DNA of 15,444 bases from Candidatus Altimarinota bacterium (GCA_003488655.1 DNKW01000016.1:1-15444); one strand, 5' to 3'; numbered from the stretch's first letter, positions 1 to 7,793 are shown. Numbers and translations are program-made. The notes: generated by a model not told the origin, from the letters alone.

Positions 1-1979
1 AGGTGCGGTGCGAGGATGTCCATAACGAGAGAAGATTTCCCTGATCCGGAAACTCCGGTCACGACAGTGAGAACCTCGAGAGGGATTCTCACATCTATAT
101 TCTTGAGATTATTTTCACTGGCTCCTTCGATAGACAGAAACTTTGTCGGAATATGCTTTCTCTTTTCAAGAAACACCTGTTTTTTCCCGGAGAGATAGAG
201 TCCGGTTTCAGAGGCAGGATTATGGATGATCTCTTCGTACGTCCCTTGAGCCATGATTTCTCCTCCGTGTTTCCCGGCTCCCGGCCCGATATCGAGGATA
301 TAATCGGACGCCTCCATAATATCTTCGTCATGTTCGACAACGATCACACTATTTCCCACTGCGACAAGCTTCTTGATATTTTCTATAAGCATGCCATTGT
401 CTCTTGGATGCAGGCCGATAGACGGCTCATCGAGGATATAGGTAATCCCCTCCAGTTTCGTCCCGATCTGAGTGGCAAGCCGAATGCGTTGCGATTCTCC
501 TCAGGATATGGTTCCTGCCCGCCTTGCGATAGTCATATAATTGAGTCCGACTCCTGAGAGGAACTCCAGTCGTTCGACGATATTTTTCATTATCCCCTTA
601 GTAATGGTTTTCTCGGACACCGAGAGATGCAGTTCCCGAAAGAATTCCAGTGAGTGAAGGACGGACATGCTGGAAATCTCTCCTATATTTTTCCCTCCAA
701 CAAATACATGAAGGGACGATGCTTTCAGTCGATATCCGTGACAGGATTCACACTCCATTTCGGTGATATACTGGGATATGCGTTTCATAAAGGCATCATT
801 GGCCTCGGTTTCATGGTACCGGCGGGTGAGATTTCCCACAACCCCTTCATATCGCGTATTATACATCTTTCCTTCGTTCGCCCCCTCAAAAGTATGGAAT
901 ACTTCAAACATCTCGGGACATCCATGGAGAACTATTTCGCGAGCTTTTTTACTGAGGGTGTTGTAGGGCGCATTCATATCAATCTTGTGCTTCTTCGCGG
1001 CCGCACGGAGGATCTCCATATAGTACACATGATTGGTCCAGGGGAGTATCGCTCCCTCTTCCAGAGTGAGATTCCCGTTGATAATCTTTTCCTCGAGGAA
1101 AGCAACCTTCGTTCCGAGTCCATGACAGTTTTCGCATGCCCCATAGTGGGAGTTGAAGGAAAAGTTCGAGATGGAAAGATTTTCTTGTGCGGTTCCGCAC
1201 TGAGGACAAGATGCTTTCGCACTAAAACTGGTTCGTTTTTTTGAATCAATCTCGTAAATCTCAAGCATATCCTCCCCTGTTTTATAGGCGAACTCGAGAG
1301 AATCTCTGAGCCGCTTTCCGAAAGATTCCTCATCTTTTATCACGAGACGATCGATCACAACAGATATCTGTGCCTTTTCTGGAATAGTTTCCTTTTCGAG
1401 GTTATCGGCTACGGAATAGATGGTATCGTTGATCTGAAACCGCACGAACCCGCTATCGAGGACATATCGCTTGATGGATTCCATAGTCGCATCTGTCCCG
1501 AAGAACGGAATCGGTGCCATGATATGAATCTTCGTTCCTTCGTCCATATGCTTCACAAAAGAAACCACTTCCGAGATAGGGTGTTTTTTGAGGGTGACTT
1601 CCGGATGATTGGGGCATTTCTGAGTTCCGATGGTCGTATAGAGAAGACGATAGAAATCATAAATTTCGGTAATAGTTCCCACCGTGGATCGGGGATTATT
1701 GGAAACCGTTTTCTGATCGATACTGATGGTTGGGGAAAGTCCGCGGATTTCATCCACTTTCGTATCCTCGTTGATAGACGAGATAATCATCCGAGCATAC
1801 GTCGAGAGACTTTCCAGATAGCGGCGCTGTCCTTCGGCATAGATGGTATCAAAAGCAAGTGAGGATTTTCCAGAGCCTGATACTCCCGTCACGACCACGA
1901 GCTTGTTTTTCGGAATCTTGACCGAGATATTCTTGAGATTATGCGTCTTGGCTCCGATAACTTCGATACAGTGGGACAT
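1..1979 (-). CDS. uvrA: UvrABC excinuclease subunit A (5' part, truncated by window edge)
   Basis: UvrA is the dimeric ABC-type ATPase that finds helix-distorting DNA lesions and loads UvrB in nucleotide excision repair. About 660 of the usual ~940 residues are present. Seen in order: first Walker [10 protein letters not shown] (residues 32-40), the family block [13 protein letters not shown] (about 94-106), a zinc-finger CxxC pair (Cys258/261 and Cys282/285), another CxxC (410/413), the ABC signature S-G-G-E-S-Q at 492-497, Walker B ILDEPS (515-520), and the second Walker [10 protein letters not shown] (642-650). The first signature glycine (codon 493, bases 501-503) is TGA, so reading through it as Gly is required. 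I chose ATG at 1979 because [10 protein letters not shown] matches the family N-terminus; the frame is open for 92 more codons upstream, but these look unrelated. No Shine-Dalgarno is visible. It diverges from the ribosomal operon. Confidence 0.97.
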
Positions 1980-2003
1980 GAGAGAAAATGAGAGATAAAT
2001 ACG

Positions 2004-2040
2004 AGGGGACAGTATACTCGGAAAATAGAGAAAATGAAAA
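2004..2040 (-). promoter_or_regulatory. Possible uvrA promoter
   Basis: On the minus strand a -10-like TATACT lies at 2011-2016, about 32 bases upstream of the uvrA ATG. The upstream region is T-rich, with only a poor -35 (TTTCAT or TTTTCA). The placement gives a leader of about 25 bases. Inference from motif and position only. Confidence 0.35.
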
Positions 2041-2147
2041 AGATTTTTAGAAATTCTTTTTAAGGAGTCTTCTGAGGATGACAGCCCTGTTCCTCTGTCT
2101 TCGGGGGAGAGAAATAGTGTGTATTCTCCATAATCTTCAAAAATCTT

Positions 2148-2175
2148 TTGACATAGAGACTCTTTTCTATACAAT
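2148..2175 (+). promoter_or_regulatory. Sigma70-type promoter for the ribosomal protein operon
   Basis: TTGACA at 2148-2153 and TACAAT at 2170-2175 are separated by 16 bases. The -35 is a perfect consensus and the -10 has one mismatch. Transcription would start near 2182, giving a leader of about 180 bases before rplC. The same TACAAT box and 16-base spacing recur upstream of secY, which strengthens both calls. Confidence 0.75.
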
Positions 2176-2279
2176 ACCACCACTTTCAATTTTCGAAGCA
2201 TGACGTTGCCACCATAAGACAACCTCTCACAATGCGTATAGATTCTAGAAGTCACTTAAAAGTTCAATCTTCATTACTT

Positions 2280-2296
2280 TAGGGAATCACTCCCTA
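2280..2296 (+). promoter_or_regulatory. Small stem-loop in the rplC leader
   Basis: TAGGGA, loop ATCAC, TCCCTA: a perfect 6-bp stem with a 5-base loop, lying 66 bases upstream of rplC. There is no T-tract, so it is not a terminator. It could be a leader regulatory structure, since r-protein operons are often autoregulated there, but no known binding-site fold is recognisable. Confidence 0.3.
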
Positions 2297-2362
2297 CTCA
2301 TGCAGATTCATTTCTTTTATCTGTAAGAATATATTAATAGTTTTTGTAACTTTTTTATTCAG

Positions 2363-2917
2363 ATGGCTGGACTTATCGGGAAAAAGCTTGAAATGACTCG
2401 TATCATCAAAGGTGATGCAATGGTCGCAGTAACGCTTATTAAAATCCCAGAAATTAAAGTAGTACAAATCAAAACCATCGATACGGATGGGTACGAAGCA
2501 ATCGTTCTCGAAGCGCTTGACGGAAAGCTTTCTCATATGAGAGAAGTTCCATTTACTGGAGCTATGGCGGACCTTAAAGTAGGCGATACTGTCAGCCTCG
2601 ATGTTCTTGATGGCATTGAAATGGTTACCGTTTACGGAATCTCTAAGGGTAAAGGTTTTGCCGGAGCTATGAAACGTCATAACTTTGCCGGGGGACCTGC
2701 AGGACACGGATCGAAATTCCACCGAGCACTCGGTTCTATCGGATGTCGTAAACCACGCCGAACAAAACCGGGACAGAAAATGCACGGACATATGGGACTC
2801 GACAAGATTACTCTCAAAAAGATTCGTCTTGAGCTCGTAAATAAGAATATTAATGTTATCGCTCTTCACGGACCAGTTCCGGGAGCTCGCAATTCACTCG
2901 TAGTTTTAGATTTCTAA
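2363..2917 (+). CDS. rplC: 50S ribosomal protein L3 (uL3)
   Basis: L3 is an early-assembly 23S rRNA-binding protein whose extended loop reaches toward the peptidyl transferase centre. The 184-residue product opens with MAGLIGKKLEMTRI, the L3 N-terminal signature, and carries GTSKGKGFAG-like ISKGKGFAGAMKRHNF (about 93-108) and HRALGSIG in the central loop. It is somewhat shorter than E. coli L3 (209). The ATG at 2363 follows a T-rich stretch with no Shine-Dalgarno. It is the first gene of the cluster, and rplD follows after 13 bases, the tightest spacing in the window. The central loop reads GSIGCRKPRR where E. coli has GSIGQNQTPG, so the glutamine that PrmB methylates in E. coli is not evident. 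Confidence 0.97.
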   Translation: MAGLIGKKLEMTRIIKGDAMVAVTLIKIPEIKVVQIKTIDTDGYEAIVLEALDGKLSHMREVPFTGAMADLKVGDTVSLDVLDGIEMVTVYGISKGKGFAGAMKRHNFAGGPAGHGSKFHRALGSIGCRKPRRTKPGQKMHGHMGLDKITLKKIRLELVNKNINVIALHGPVPGARNSLVVLDF

Positions 2918-2930
2918 TTGTATCTTATTC

Positions 2931-3551
2931 ATGGAAGCAGTTCTCTATACACAGGAAGGAAAAGAAAACGGGAAAATCGCCCTTAAAGACGAACTTTTCG
3001 GACGAGAAGTTCAGATGGGGCTTATTCACCGACTTCTTCGACTTCAACGCTCTAATGCACGTATCGCTATTGCTCACGCAAAAACTCGTGCAGAGGTCAT
3101 CGGATCAACTCGTAAGCTCTACAAACAAAAAGGAACAGGTAGCGCCCGTGTGGGTGATGCTCGTTCTCCGGTTCGTCGAGGTGGAGGTGCCGCATTTGGT
3201 CCTACAAAAGACAGAAATTTCACGATTCGTATGAATAAGAAAGAACGTCGAGCTGCTCTTTTCTCTCTCCTTTCCGCGAAAGCAGGAGAAAATGGTATCA
3301 AGATTGTAGAATCTTTCGCCGCAGATGCGATGAAAACAAAGAGCATGATAGATCTTGTTACCAAGATGAATGTCACATCCGGAGTTTTCGCCGTTTGTCC
3401 GGAAGATAACGGAGCCTTCGTTGCCGGTCGAAACATTCCGACCGTGAAGTTTATCGGAGTCAACTACTTGAATCCTATGGATCTCCTCAAATATAACAAC
3501 CTTGTTTTCACCAAAGCATCGATTGAAAAACTCTACGCTATGTATCTGTAA
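2931..3551 (+). CDS. rplD: 50S ribosomal protein L4 (uL4)
   Basis: L4 binds 23S rRNA domain I and its long loop lines the nascent peptide exit tunnel. The 206-residue product has the loop signature around residues 45-85: KTRAEVIGSTRK, YKQKGTGSARVGDARSP, then RRGGGAAFGP, all hallmarks of the family. The length matches E. coli L4 (201). In E. coli L4 also represses its own S10 operon; whether that holds here cannot be told, though the operon does have a long leader. Stop TAA is followed by a short run of GTAATT repeats before rplW. Confidence 0.97.
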   Translation: MEAVLYTQEGKENGKIALKDELFGREVQMGLIHRLLRLQRSNARIAIAHAKTRAEVIGSTRKLYKQKGTGSARVGDARSPVRRGGGAAFGPTKDRNFTIRMNKKERRAALFSLLSAKAGENGIKIVESFAADAMKTKSMIDLVTKMNVTSGVFAVCPEDNGAFVAGRNIPTVKFIGVNYLNPMDLLKYNNLVFTKASIEKLYAMYL

Positions 3552-3573
3552 TTCGTAATTGTAATCTGTAATT
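3548..3573 (+). repeat. Short GTAATT-type repeat at the rplD-rplW junction
   Basis: Four close copies of GTAATT/GTAATC lie in 26 bases, beginning inside the last codons of rplD. Two more copies lie between rplV and rpsC (5429-5434 and 5443-5448). Function unknown; may be simple-sequence drift. Confidence 0.35.
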
Positions 3574-3581
3574 TTTCTTCT

Positions 3582-3881
3582 ATGTCACTCTATACTATCA
3601 TTAAAAGACCCGTTATAACAGAAAAGAGTCAACGACTCGAGCTCGAAGGAGCGTACACTGTTGTGGTCTCCCCAGAATCTACGAAAGTAGATGTTCGCAC
3701 GGCATTTGAACGCCTCTATGGAGTTCAGGTAGAGAAGGTGAATATGATTACTACTCGCGAAAAATTCCGAAATAGTAAACATGGTGTTCAGGTAAAGAGA
3801 AAGAGTCGCCTCAAAGCGATTGTTACTCTCAAGAAAGGACAAAGAATCGCTGATCTTCAAAAAATCATCACTAAAGATTAA
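3582..3881 (+). CDS. rplW: 50S ribosomal protein L23 (uL23)
   Basis: L23 sits at the polypeptide exit and is the docking site for trigger factor and SRP. The 99-residue product starts LYTIIKRPVITEKSQR, the family N-terminal motif (IIxPxxTEKS), and ends with a basic C-terminal half typical of L23 (KRKSRLKAIVTLKKGQ, about 72-87). Length equals that of E. coli L23 (100). The start is CTATG without Shine-Dalgarno. It sits between rplD and rplB as in nearly all bacteria. Confidence 0.95.
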   Translation: MSLYTIIKRPVITEKSQRLELEGAYTVVVSPESTKVDVRTAFERLYGVQVEKVNMITTREKFRNSKHGVQVKRKSRLKAIVTLKKGQRIADLQKIITKD

Positions 3882-3907
3882 TTTTATTCACTGCTTTATC
3901 ATATAGT

Positions 3908-4753
3908 ATGGCAATCAAGAAATTCAAACCAACTACTCCAGGACGCCGACAGATGACTGGATACACGTTCGACGAGCTCACAACTTCTGAGCCACACAAA
4001 GCTCTTACCTATGGTATGAAGAGTCAAGCGGGTCGTAATAGTGCCGGTCGTATCACTGTCCGTCATCAAGGAGGTGGACACAAGAAACTCTATCGAAAAG
4101 TAGATTTCTTCTTCACGGATAAGCTCGATGTTCCTGCAAAGGTAGAAACGATCGAATACGATCCGTTCCGAACTGGGTATATCGCCCTCGTATGTTATGT
4201 TGATGGAGAGCGTCGATATGTTCTCGCTCATAAAGAGATGAAAGTAGGTGATATGATTATCACCGCTGATAACGCAAAACCAATGAATGGAAACCGTCTT
4301 GCTATTGGAAATATTCCAACGGGACTTTCCGTTTATAACGTAGAGCTTATCATCAATGCTGGAGCTTCCAGTGTTCGTTCTGCCGGAGCTTCTGCTACTA
4401 TCGTTTCTCAGGAAGGGGAATATACACAAGTAAAACTTCCTTCCGGTGAAATCCGACGAGTACACAAGAAATGTTACGCAACCATCGGAGTCGTTTCCAA
4501 TGTCGATCACAATCAAATTGTCATCGGTAAAGCCGGACGTTCTCGTTGGATGGGTATCCGACCAACCGTTCTCGGTATGTCCATGAATGCCGTGGATCAT
4601 CCGCACGGAGGAGGAGAAGGACATCAATCTCTCGGACAACGAAACGGTCCAAAAACCCCTTGGGGAAAACCAGCTCGTGGAGTGAAAACCCGACGTCGAA
4701 CAACGACTGACCGATGGGTAGTCCGAACTCGCCGAGGAAAACTTCTCGGATAA
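3908..4753 (+). CDS. rplB: 50S ribosomal protein L2 (uL2)
   Basis: L2 is a primary 23S-binding protein needed for subunit joining and for the peptidyl transferase centre. The 281-residue product is close to the family length (~275). Seen: N-terminal PTTPGRRQMTGYTF, RNA-binding block GRNSAGRITVRHQGGGHKK (about 42-60), and the C-terminal signature AVDHPHGGGEG (about 228-238) with the histidine that is nearly invariant in L2. The C-terminus is basic (KTRRRTTTDRWVVRTRRGK). A 246-codon open frame lies antisense to this gene and is a shadow of its codon usage. Confidence 0.98.
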   Translation: MAIKKFKPTTPGRRQMTGYTFDELTTSEPHKALTYGMKSQAGRNSAGRITVRHQGGGHKKLYRKVDFFFTDKLDVPAKVETIEYDPFRTGYIALVCYVDGERRYVLAHKEMKVGDMIITADNAKPMNGNRLAIGNIPTGLSVYNVELIINAGASSVRSAGASATIVSQEGEYTQVKLPSGEIRRVHKKCYATIGVVSNVDHNQIVIGKAGRSRWMGIRPTVLGMSMNAVDHPHGGGEGHQSLGQRNGPKTPWGKPARGVKTRRRTTTDRWVVRTRRGKLLG

Positions 4754-4799
4754 AAGATTCCAAAAATTCTACTAATAGTTAATCTCTAACAACTTATTT

Positions 4800-5063
4800 A
4801 TGACACGTAGTCTTAAAAAATGACCTTACATAGACGCTCGACTTGTTCAAAAAGTAGAACGGCTTAATGAATCAGGAAAGAAAACTGTTATCAAGACATG
4901 GTCTCGAGCATGTACAGTTACTCCAGAATTCGTTGGACACACCTTTGGTGTTCACAATGGAAAAGTTCATACTCCTGTTTTCGTTACGGAAGATATGGTA
5001 GGTCATAAGCTTGGGGAATTCTCATTCACTCGAAAATTTATTGGACATTCTGGAAACAAATAA
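4800..5063 (+). CDS. rpsS: 30S ribosomal protein S19 (uS19), with one TGA-Gly codon
   Basis: S19 binds 16S rRNA in the head of the small subunit near the A-site finger. The 87-residue product begins MTRSLKK, then TGA at codon 8 (4821-4823), then PYIDARLV. The family consensus is RSLKKGPF, so TGA falls exactly on the conserved Gly. The rest is typical: [42 protein letters not shown]. Under the standard code the gene would be lost, because only 7 codons precede the TGA. The stop is TAA followed directly by TAG, a doubled stop. rplV follows after 28 bases. Confidence 0.97.
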
Positions 5064-5091
5064 TAGTTATTTTTCACTTCAATTTTTCTCT

Positions 5092-5418
5092 ATGAAAGCA
5101 ATTGCAAATAATATTCGCATATCCGATAAAAAGCTCAATGTTGTAGCTAAAATCGTTCGAGGTATGGAGGCAAAAAAAGCACTCGATATCTTGAGGTTTA
5201 TGCCAAACAAAGGAGGAGCACTTATGTACAAGATTCTTGCCAGCGCTGTTGCTAACGCAACACATAACGACATGCAAGAACTTGTAAACCTTGCTATTGC
5301 ATCGGTAAGTGTTACAAAGGGCATCGTCTACAAACGGGGAAATCCGATTTCTCGCGGACGATCTCATCCGATTCTGAAGAGAACGTCAAACGTGCTTCTT
5401 GAGCTTCGAGTGAAGTAA
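5092..5418 (+). CDS. rplV: 50S ribosomal protein L22 (uL22)
   Basis: L22 contacts all 23S domains and its hairpin lines the exit tunnel. The 108-residue product matches the family length (110). Typical segments are KKLNVVAKIVRG (about 14-25), KALDILRFMPNKGG, LASAVANATHN (about 47-57) and the C-terminal GRSHPILKRTSNVLLEL. I chose the CTATG start at 5092; the frame is open 27 codons further upstream, but that part overlaps the end of rpsS in another frame and has no family similarity. Confidence 0.96.
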   Translation: MKAIANNIRISDKKLNVVAKIVRGMEAKKALDILRFMPNKGGALMYKILASAVANATHNDMQELVNLAIASVSVTKGIVYKRGNPISRGRSHPILKRTSNVLLELRVK

Positions 5419-5458
5419 TCTTTTATCAGTAATTATTAATTCGTAATTTCACCGCCCT

Positions 5459-6091
5459 ATGGGACATAAAGTTAGCCCCCTCGCATTCCGTATAGGATAC
5501 ATCAAGACTTGGAAGAGTACTGGATACTATAACAAGAAAGATTATGGTAAAAAAGTTGCTTCCGATGTAGCGCTTCGTATCTTTATTCAGAAATTTCTTA
5601 CCGGAATCCCCGTTGGAAATATTTTCATCAATCACGCGACCTCAGAAACTACCATCAGCATCTATACTGCCAAGACGGCACTTATTCTTGGAAAGAACGA
5701 TGAAAACAAGGAACGTCTCGAACGAGATATCGCTGTTCGTTTCCCCGGTAAATTTATCATCGAGGTAAAAGAGGTGAAAAAACCAGAACTCTCCGCGGCA
5801 CTTGTGGCTGATTCTATCGCTCGTCAGATCGAAAAGAAACTCCCATACCGTCGTGTTATCAAGAATGCTATCTCCAAAACCATGGAGAAAGGAGGACTCG
5901 GAATCAAGGTTATCCTCGGAGGTCGTCTCAACGGTGCGGAAATCGCTCGTGTGGAAACCTACAAAGAAGGAGCTATTCCACGTCAAACCATCCGAGCCGA
6001 TATTGATTACTCTATGGAGCGAGCAAATACCATTTACGGAGTCATCGGACTCAAGGTATGGATATATAAAGGTGACATCTACAAAAAGTAA
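5459..6091 (+). CDS. rpsC: 30S ribosomal protein S3 (uS3)
   Basis: S3 forms the mRNA entry channel with S4 and S5 and contributes helicase activity there. The 210-residue product starts MGHKVSPLAFRIG, the family N-terminus. A type II KH domain spans about 40-110 and the C-terminal domain has KNAISKTMEKGGLGIKVILG and GRLNGAEIARVE (about 140-170). The KH GXXG loop, GKKG in E. coli, reads G-K-N-D here (about residues 78-81), so the last glycine is replaced by Asp. The start is CTATG. rplP follows after 52 bases, which contain a possible internal promoter. Confidence 0.97.
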   Translation: MGHKVSPLAFRIGYIKTWKSTGYYNKKDYGKKVASDVALRIFIQKFLTGIPVGNIFINHATSETTISIYTAKTALILGKNDENKERLERDIAVRFPGKFIIEVKEVKKPELSAALVADSIARQIEKKLPYRRVIKNAISKTMEKGGLGIKVILGGRLNGAEIARVETYKEGAIPRQTIRADIDYSMERANTIYGVIGLKVWIYKGDIYKK

Positions 6092-6098
6092 AAAAATA

Positions 6099-6125
6099 TT
6101 GACTTTTAGCGAAATTTCTTATAAT
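6099..6125 (+). promoter_or_regulatory. Possible internal promoter upstream of rplP
   Basis: TTGACT at 6099-6104 and a perfect TATAAT at 6120-6125 are separated by 15 bases, slightly short. The start point would be near 6132, leaving a leader of only about 12 bases before the rplP ATG. Confidence 0.45.
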
Positions 6126-6143
6126 CATTTACCATATTAACGT

Positions 6144-6545
6144 ATGTTACAGCCGAAGAAAATCAAATATCGGAAATCTCAACGTGGAGTCCTCAAGGGG
6201 ATTGCAACACGAGGATCTGAAATTGCTTTCGGAGACTACGCCGTGAAAACGGTAGAGTCAGGATTCATTACTTCCCGCCAAATAGAAGCAGCGAGACGTT
6301 CTATTATCCGTTCCCTCAAAAAATGAGGAAAACTCTGGATTCGTATTTTCCCAGATCGTCCATATACGAAGAAAGCCCTCGAAGTTCCAATGGGATGAGG
6401 AAAGGGAAGTCCAGAAATGTACCGAGCTCCTGTAAGACCGGGAAGAATACTCTTTGAAATGTCATGAGTATCTCCAGAGGTTGCAAGAGAGGCTTTTGAG
6501 GAGGCTTCATATAAACTTCCTGTAAAGACGAAAATTCTCGTTTAA
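6144..6545 (+). CDS. rplP: 50S ribosomal protein L16 (uL16), with three TGA-Gly codons
   Basis: L16 organises the A-tRNA site of the large subunit. The 133-residue product (E. coli 136) starts MLQPKKIKYRK and has SRQIEAARRS (about 44-53). TGA occurs at codons 61 (6324-6326), 85 (6396-6398) and 108 (6465-6467). They give KK-G-GKLWIRIFPDRP, VPMG-G-GKGSPEMY and FEMS-G-VSPEVAREAF. Codons 61 and 108 match glycines common in L16; codon 85 falls in the MGxGKG loop. Under the standard code only a 60-residue stub would be called. The arginine hydroxylated in E. coli L16 (Arg81, VRMG) is Pro82 here. rpmC follows after 18 bases. Confidence 0.97.
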
Positions 6546-6563
6546 TTCCCTTCAAATCTTCTT

Positions 6564-6764
6564 ATGAAAAAACAATTGGAAAAAGATATTAAGGCTCTCG
6601 AAGCACTCGATGCTTCAGAGTTGGCAAAAGAAATCGCAAAGACAGAGAAAGAACTCTTCCTTCTCAATATGAAAAATCGAGCAAACGAACTCAAGCAGTC
6701 TCATACTTTGGGATTATTGAAAAAATACCTTGCAAAACTTCATATGGTTAAAGCACGCTTATAG
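6564..6764 (+). CDS. rpmC: 50S ribosomal protein L29 (uL29)
   Basis: L29 is a small two-helix protein near the exit tunnel beside L23. The 66-residue product is highly charged and helical, with the family pattern KELFLLNMKNRANELKQSH (about 30-48; typical LFNLRFQ...GQL) and a C-terminal KKYLAKLHMVKARL that matches the usual R/K-xIARxKTxL ending. Length matches E. coli (63). Stop is TAG, one of four in the window. Position between rplP and rpsQ is canonical. Confidence 0.93.
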   Translation: MKKQLEKDIKALEALDASELAKEIAKTEKELFLLNMKNRANELKQSHTLGLLKKYLAKLHMVKARL

Positions 6765-6791
6765 TTTACTACATTTTTAACAACATCACCA

Positions 6792-7019
6792 ATGAGAACT
6801 AAAACCGGTATCGTTACCAGCACAAAAATGGATAAAACCATTGTTGTTACCGTTGATTCTTACAAGACTCATCCAAAATACAAGAAACGCTATAAGGCCT
6901 CTTCAAAGTTCTATGCTCACGATGAAGCAAATAGCTGTATTGTTGGTCAAACCGTTACTATCGAGGAAACTATTCCTTTGAGTAAGATGAAACGTTGGAA
7001 GATTACAACCGCAGTATAA
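6792..7019 (+). CDS. rpsQ: 30S ribosomal protein S17 (uS17)
   Basis: S17 is an OB-fold primary 16S rRNA-binding protein. The 75-residue product has the N-terminal [19 protein letters not shown] (about 4-22), [19 protein letters not shown] (about 27-45) and the C-terminal [10 protein letters not shown] (about 62-71), matching the family consensus RPLSKTKRW. It is slightly shorter than E. coli S17 (84). The ATG at 6792 is preceded by A rather than T, one of the few exceptions to the start-context pattern here. Confidence 0.95.
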   Translation: MRTKTGIVTSTKMDKTIVVTVDSYKTHPKYKKRYKASSKFYAHDEANSCIVGQTVTIEETIPLSKMKRWKITTAV

Positions 7020-7077
7020 TTATATATTTTCCAAAAAAGAAACCTAGAGCCCCCTAATAATCCATAAACTCTTTAGT

Positions 7078-7446
7078 ATGATACAAGCAGAAAGTAGACT
7101 CGTTGTCGTTGATAATACCGGAGCAAAAGAAGTTCTTTGCATCAAGGTTCTTGGTGGTTCAAAAAGACACTATGCTTCCGTAGGTGACATCATCGTTTGT
7201 TCCGTTAAAAAGGCACTTCCACAAGGAAATATCAAAAAGAAATCGGTCGTGAAGGCGGTTGTTGTCCGTGTTGCTTTCTCTGTGAGACGAGACGACGGTA
7301 CCTACGTTCGTTCCGATGACAATGCTTGTGTGATTATCAATGATAACAACGAACCAAAAGGAACTCGTGTATTCGGTCCGGTGTTTCGAGAATTGAAAGC
7401 GAAAGGATTTCAGAAAATCCTCAGTCTCGCTCCAGAAGTTATCTAA
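7078..7446 (+). CDS. rplN: 50S ribosomal protein L14 (uL14)
   Basis: L14 lies at the subunit interface, forms an intersubunit bridge and is the docking site of the silencing factor RsfS. The 122-residue product is full length (E. coli 123). Family markers: [19 protein letters not shown] (1-19), [13 protein letters not shown] (about 37-49), [19 protein letters not shown] (about 70-88) and [13 protein letters not shown] (about 95-107). The 58-base upstream gap is A/T-rich; a TAATAAT there resembles a -10 but has no partner -35. Confidence 0.97.
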   Translation: MIQAESRLVVVDNTGAKEVLCIKVLGGSKRHYASVGDIIVCSVKKALPQGNIKKKSVVKAVVVRVAFSVRRDDGTYVRSDDNACVIINDNNEPKGTRVFGPVFRELKAKGFQKILSLAPEVI

Positions 7447-7490
7447 AAAAGAAATTGAATCGTTATTTTATTTATTATACATTGCATTCT

Positions 7491-7793
7491 ATGAGAATAC
7501 ATCGCGGAGATATGGTACAGGTGATGGCCGGTAAAGATAAGGGAAAAAAAGGAAAAGTTCTTGCGACACACGCAGCAGATAACCGATTGGTTGTTGAAGG
7601 TGTGGGAATCGCAACTTGCCATATCAAAAAACAAGGAACCACTCCTGGTCAGATCATCAAAATCGAAAAACCAATTCATGCTTCCAATGTTATGATCCTT
7701 GATCCGGAGTCTGGAAAACCAACTCGTATCGGTATTAAGATGGAAGGAACGAAAAAGGTTCGTGTAGCAAAAAAATCCGGAAAAACTCTCTAG
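7491..7793 (+). CDS. rplX: 50S ribosomal protein L24 (uL24)
   Basis: L24 is an assembly-initiator protein for the large subunit. The 100-residue product has the KOW motif near the N-terminus (GDMVQVMAGKDKGKKGKVL, about 6-24) and ends with the usual VGFK-like IGIKMEGTKKVRVAKKSG. I chose ATG at 7491 (CTATG, then RIHRGD) because the frame's earlier ATG at 7455 adds 12 residues unlike L24. Stop is TAG. rplE follows after 26 bases. Confidence 0.95.
   Translation: MRIHRGDMVQVMAGKDKGKKGKVLATHAADNRLVVEGVGIATCHIKKQGTTPGQIIKIEKPIHASNVMILDPESGKPTRIGIKMEGTKKVRVAKKSGKTL

Larger units (their letters stand above)
1980..2362. other. Divergent intergenic spacer between uvrA and rplC
   Basis: This 383-base spacer holds no convincing long gene. 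It contains a weak minus-strand promoter for uvrA, a strong plus-strand promoter for the ribosomal operon, a ~180-base leader with a 16-codon open frame (2232-2282), and a small perfect stem-loop. rpsJ (S10), which normally precedes rplC, is not here. Confidence 0.8.

Noticed and set aside
501..503. TGA read as selenocysteine or tryptophan
   Set aside because: The aligned residues in UvrA, S19, L6 and SecY are conserved glycines, none of these proteins is a known selenoprotein, and normal TGG tryptophan codons are in use (for example in rplP and secY).
1980..2255. A 92-residue N-terminal extension of UvrA
   Set aside because: UvrA proteins begin close to the motif found at 1979. The extension has no similarity to the family, and the region contains the divergent promoters.
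3899..4639. A 246-codon open frame on the minus strand opposite rplB (also long ones opposite rplC, dnaJ and others)
   Set aside because: They mirror conserved genes on the other strand, have Ser/Phe-rich compositions typical of antisense frames, and show no family motifs or plausible start context.
4800..6545. Frameshifts, pseudogenes or split genes in rpsS and rplP (and uvrA, rplF, secY, dnaJ)
   Set aside because: Each interruption is a single in-frame TGA, most at a conserved glycine, with homology continuing in the same frame. Recoding explains all of them.
7021..7077. Promoter upstream of rplN
   Set aside because: TAATAAT resembles a -10, but no -35 lies at a reasonable distance, and A/T-rich spacers produce such boxes often.
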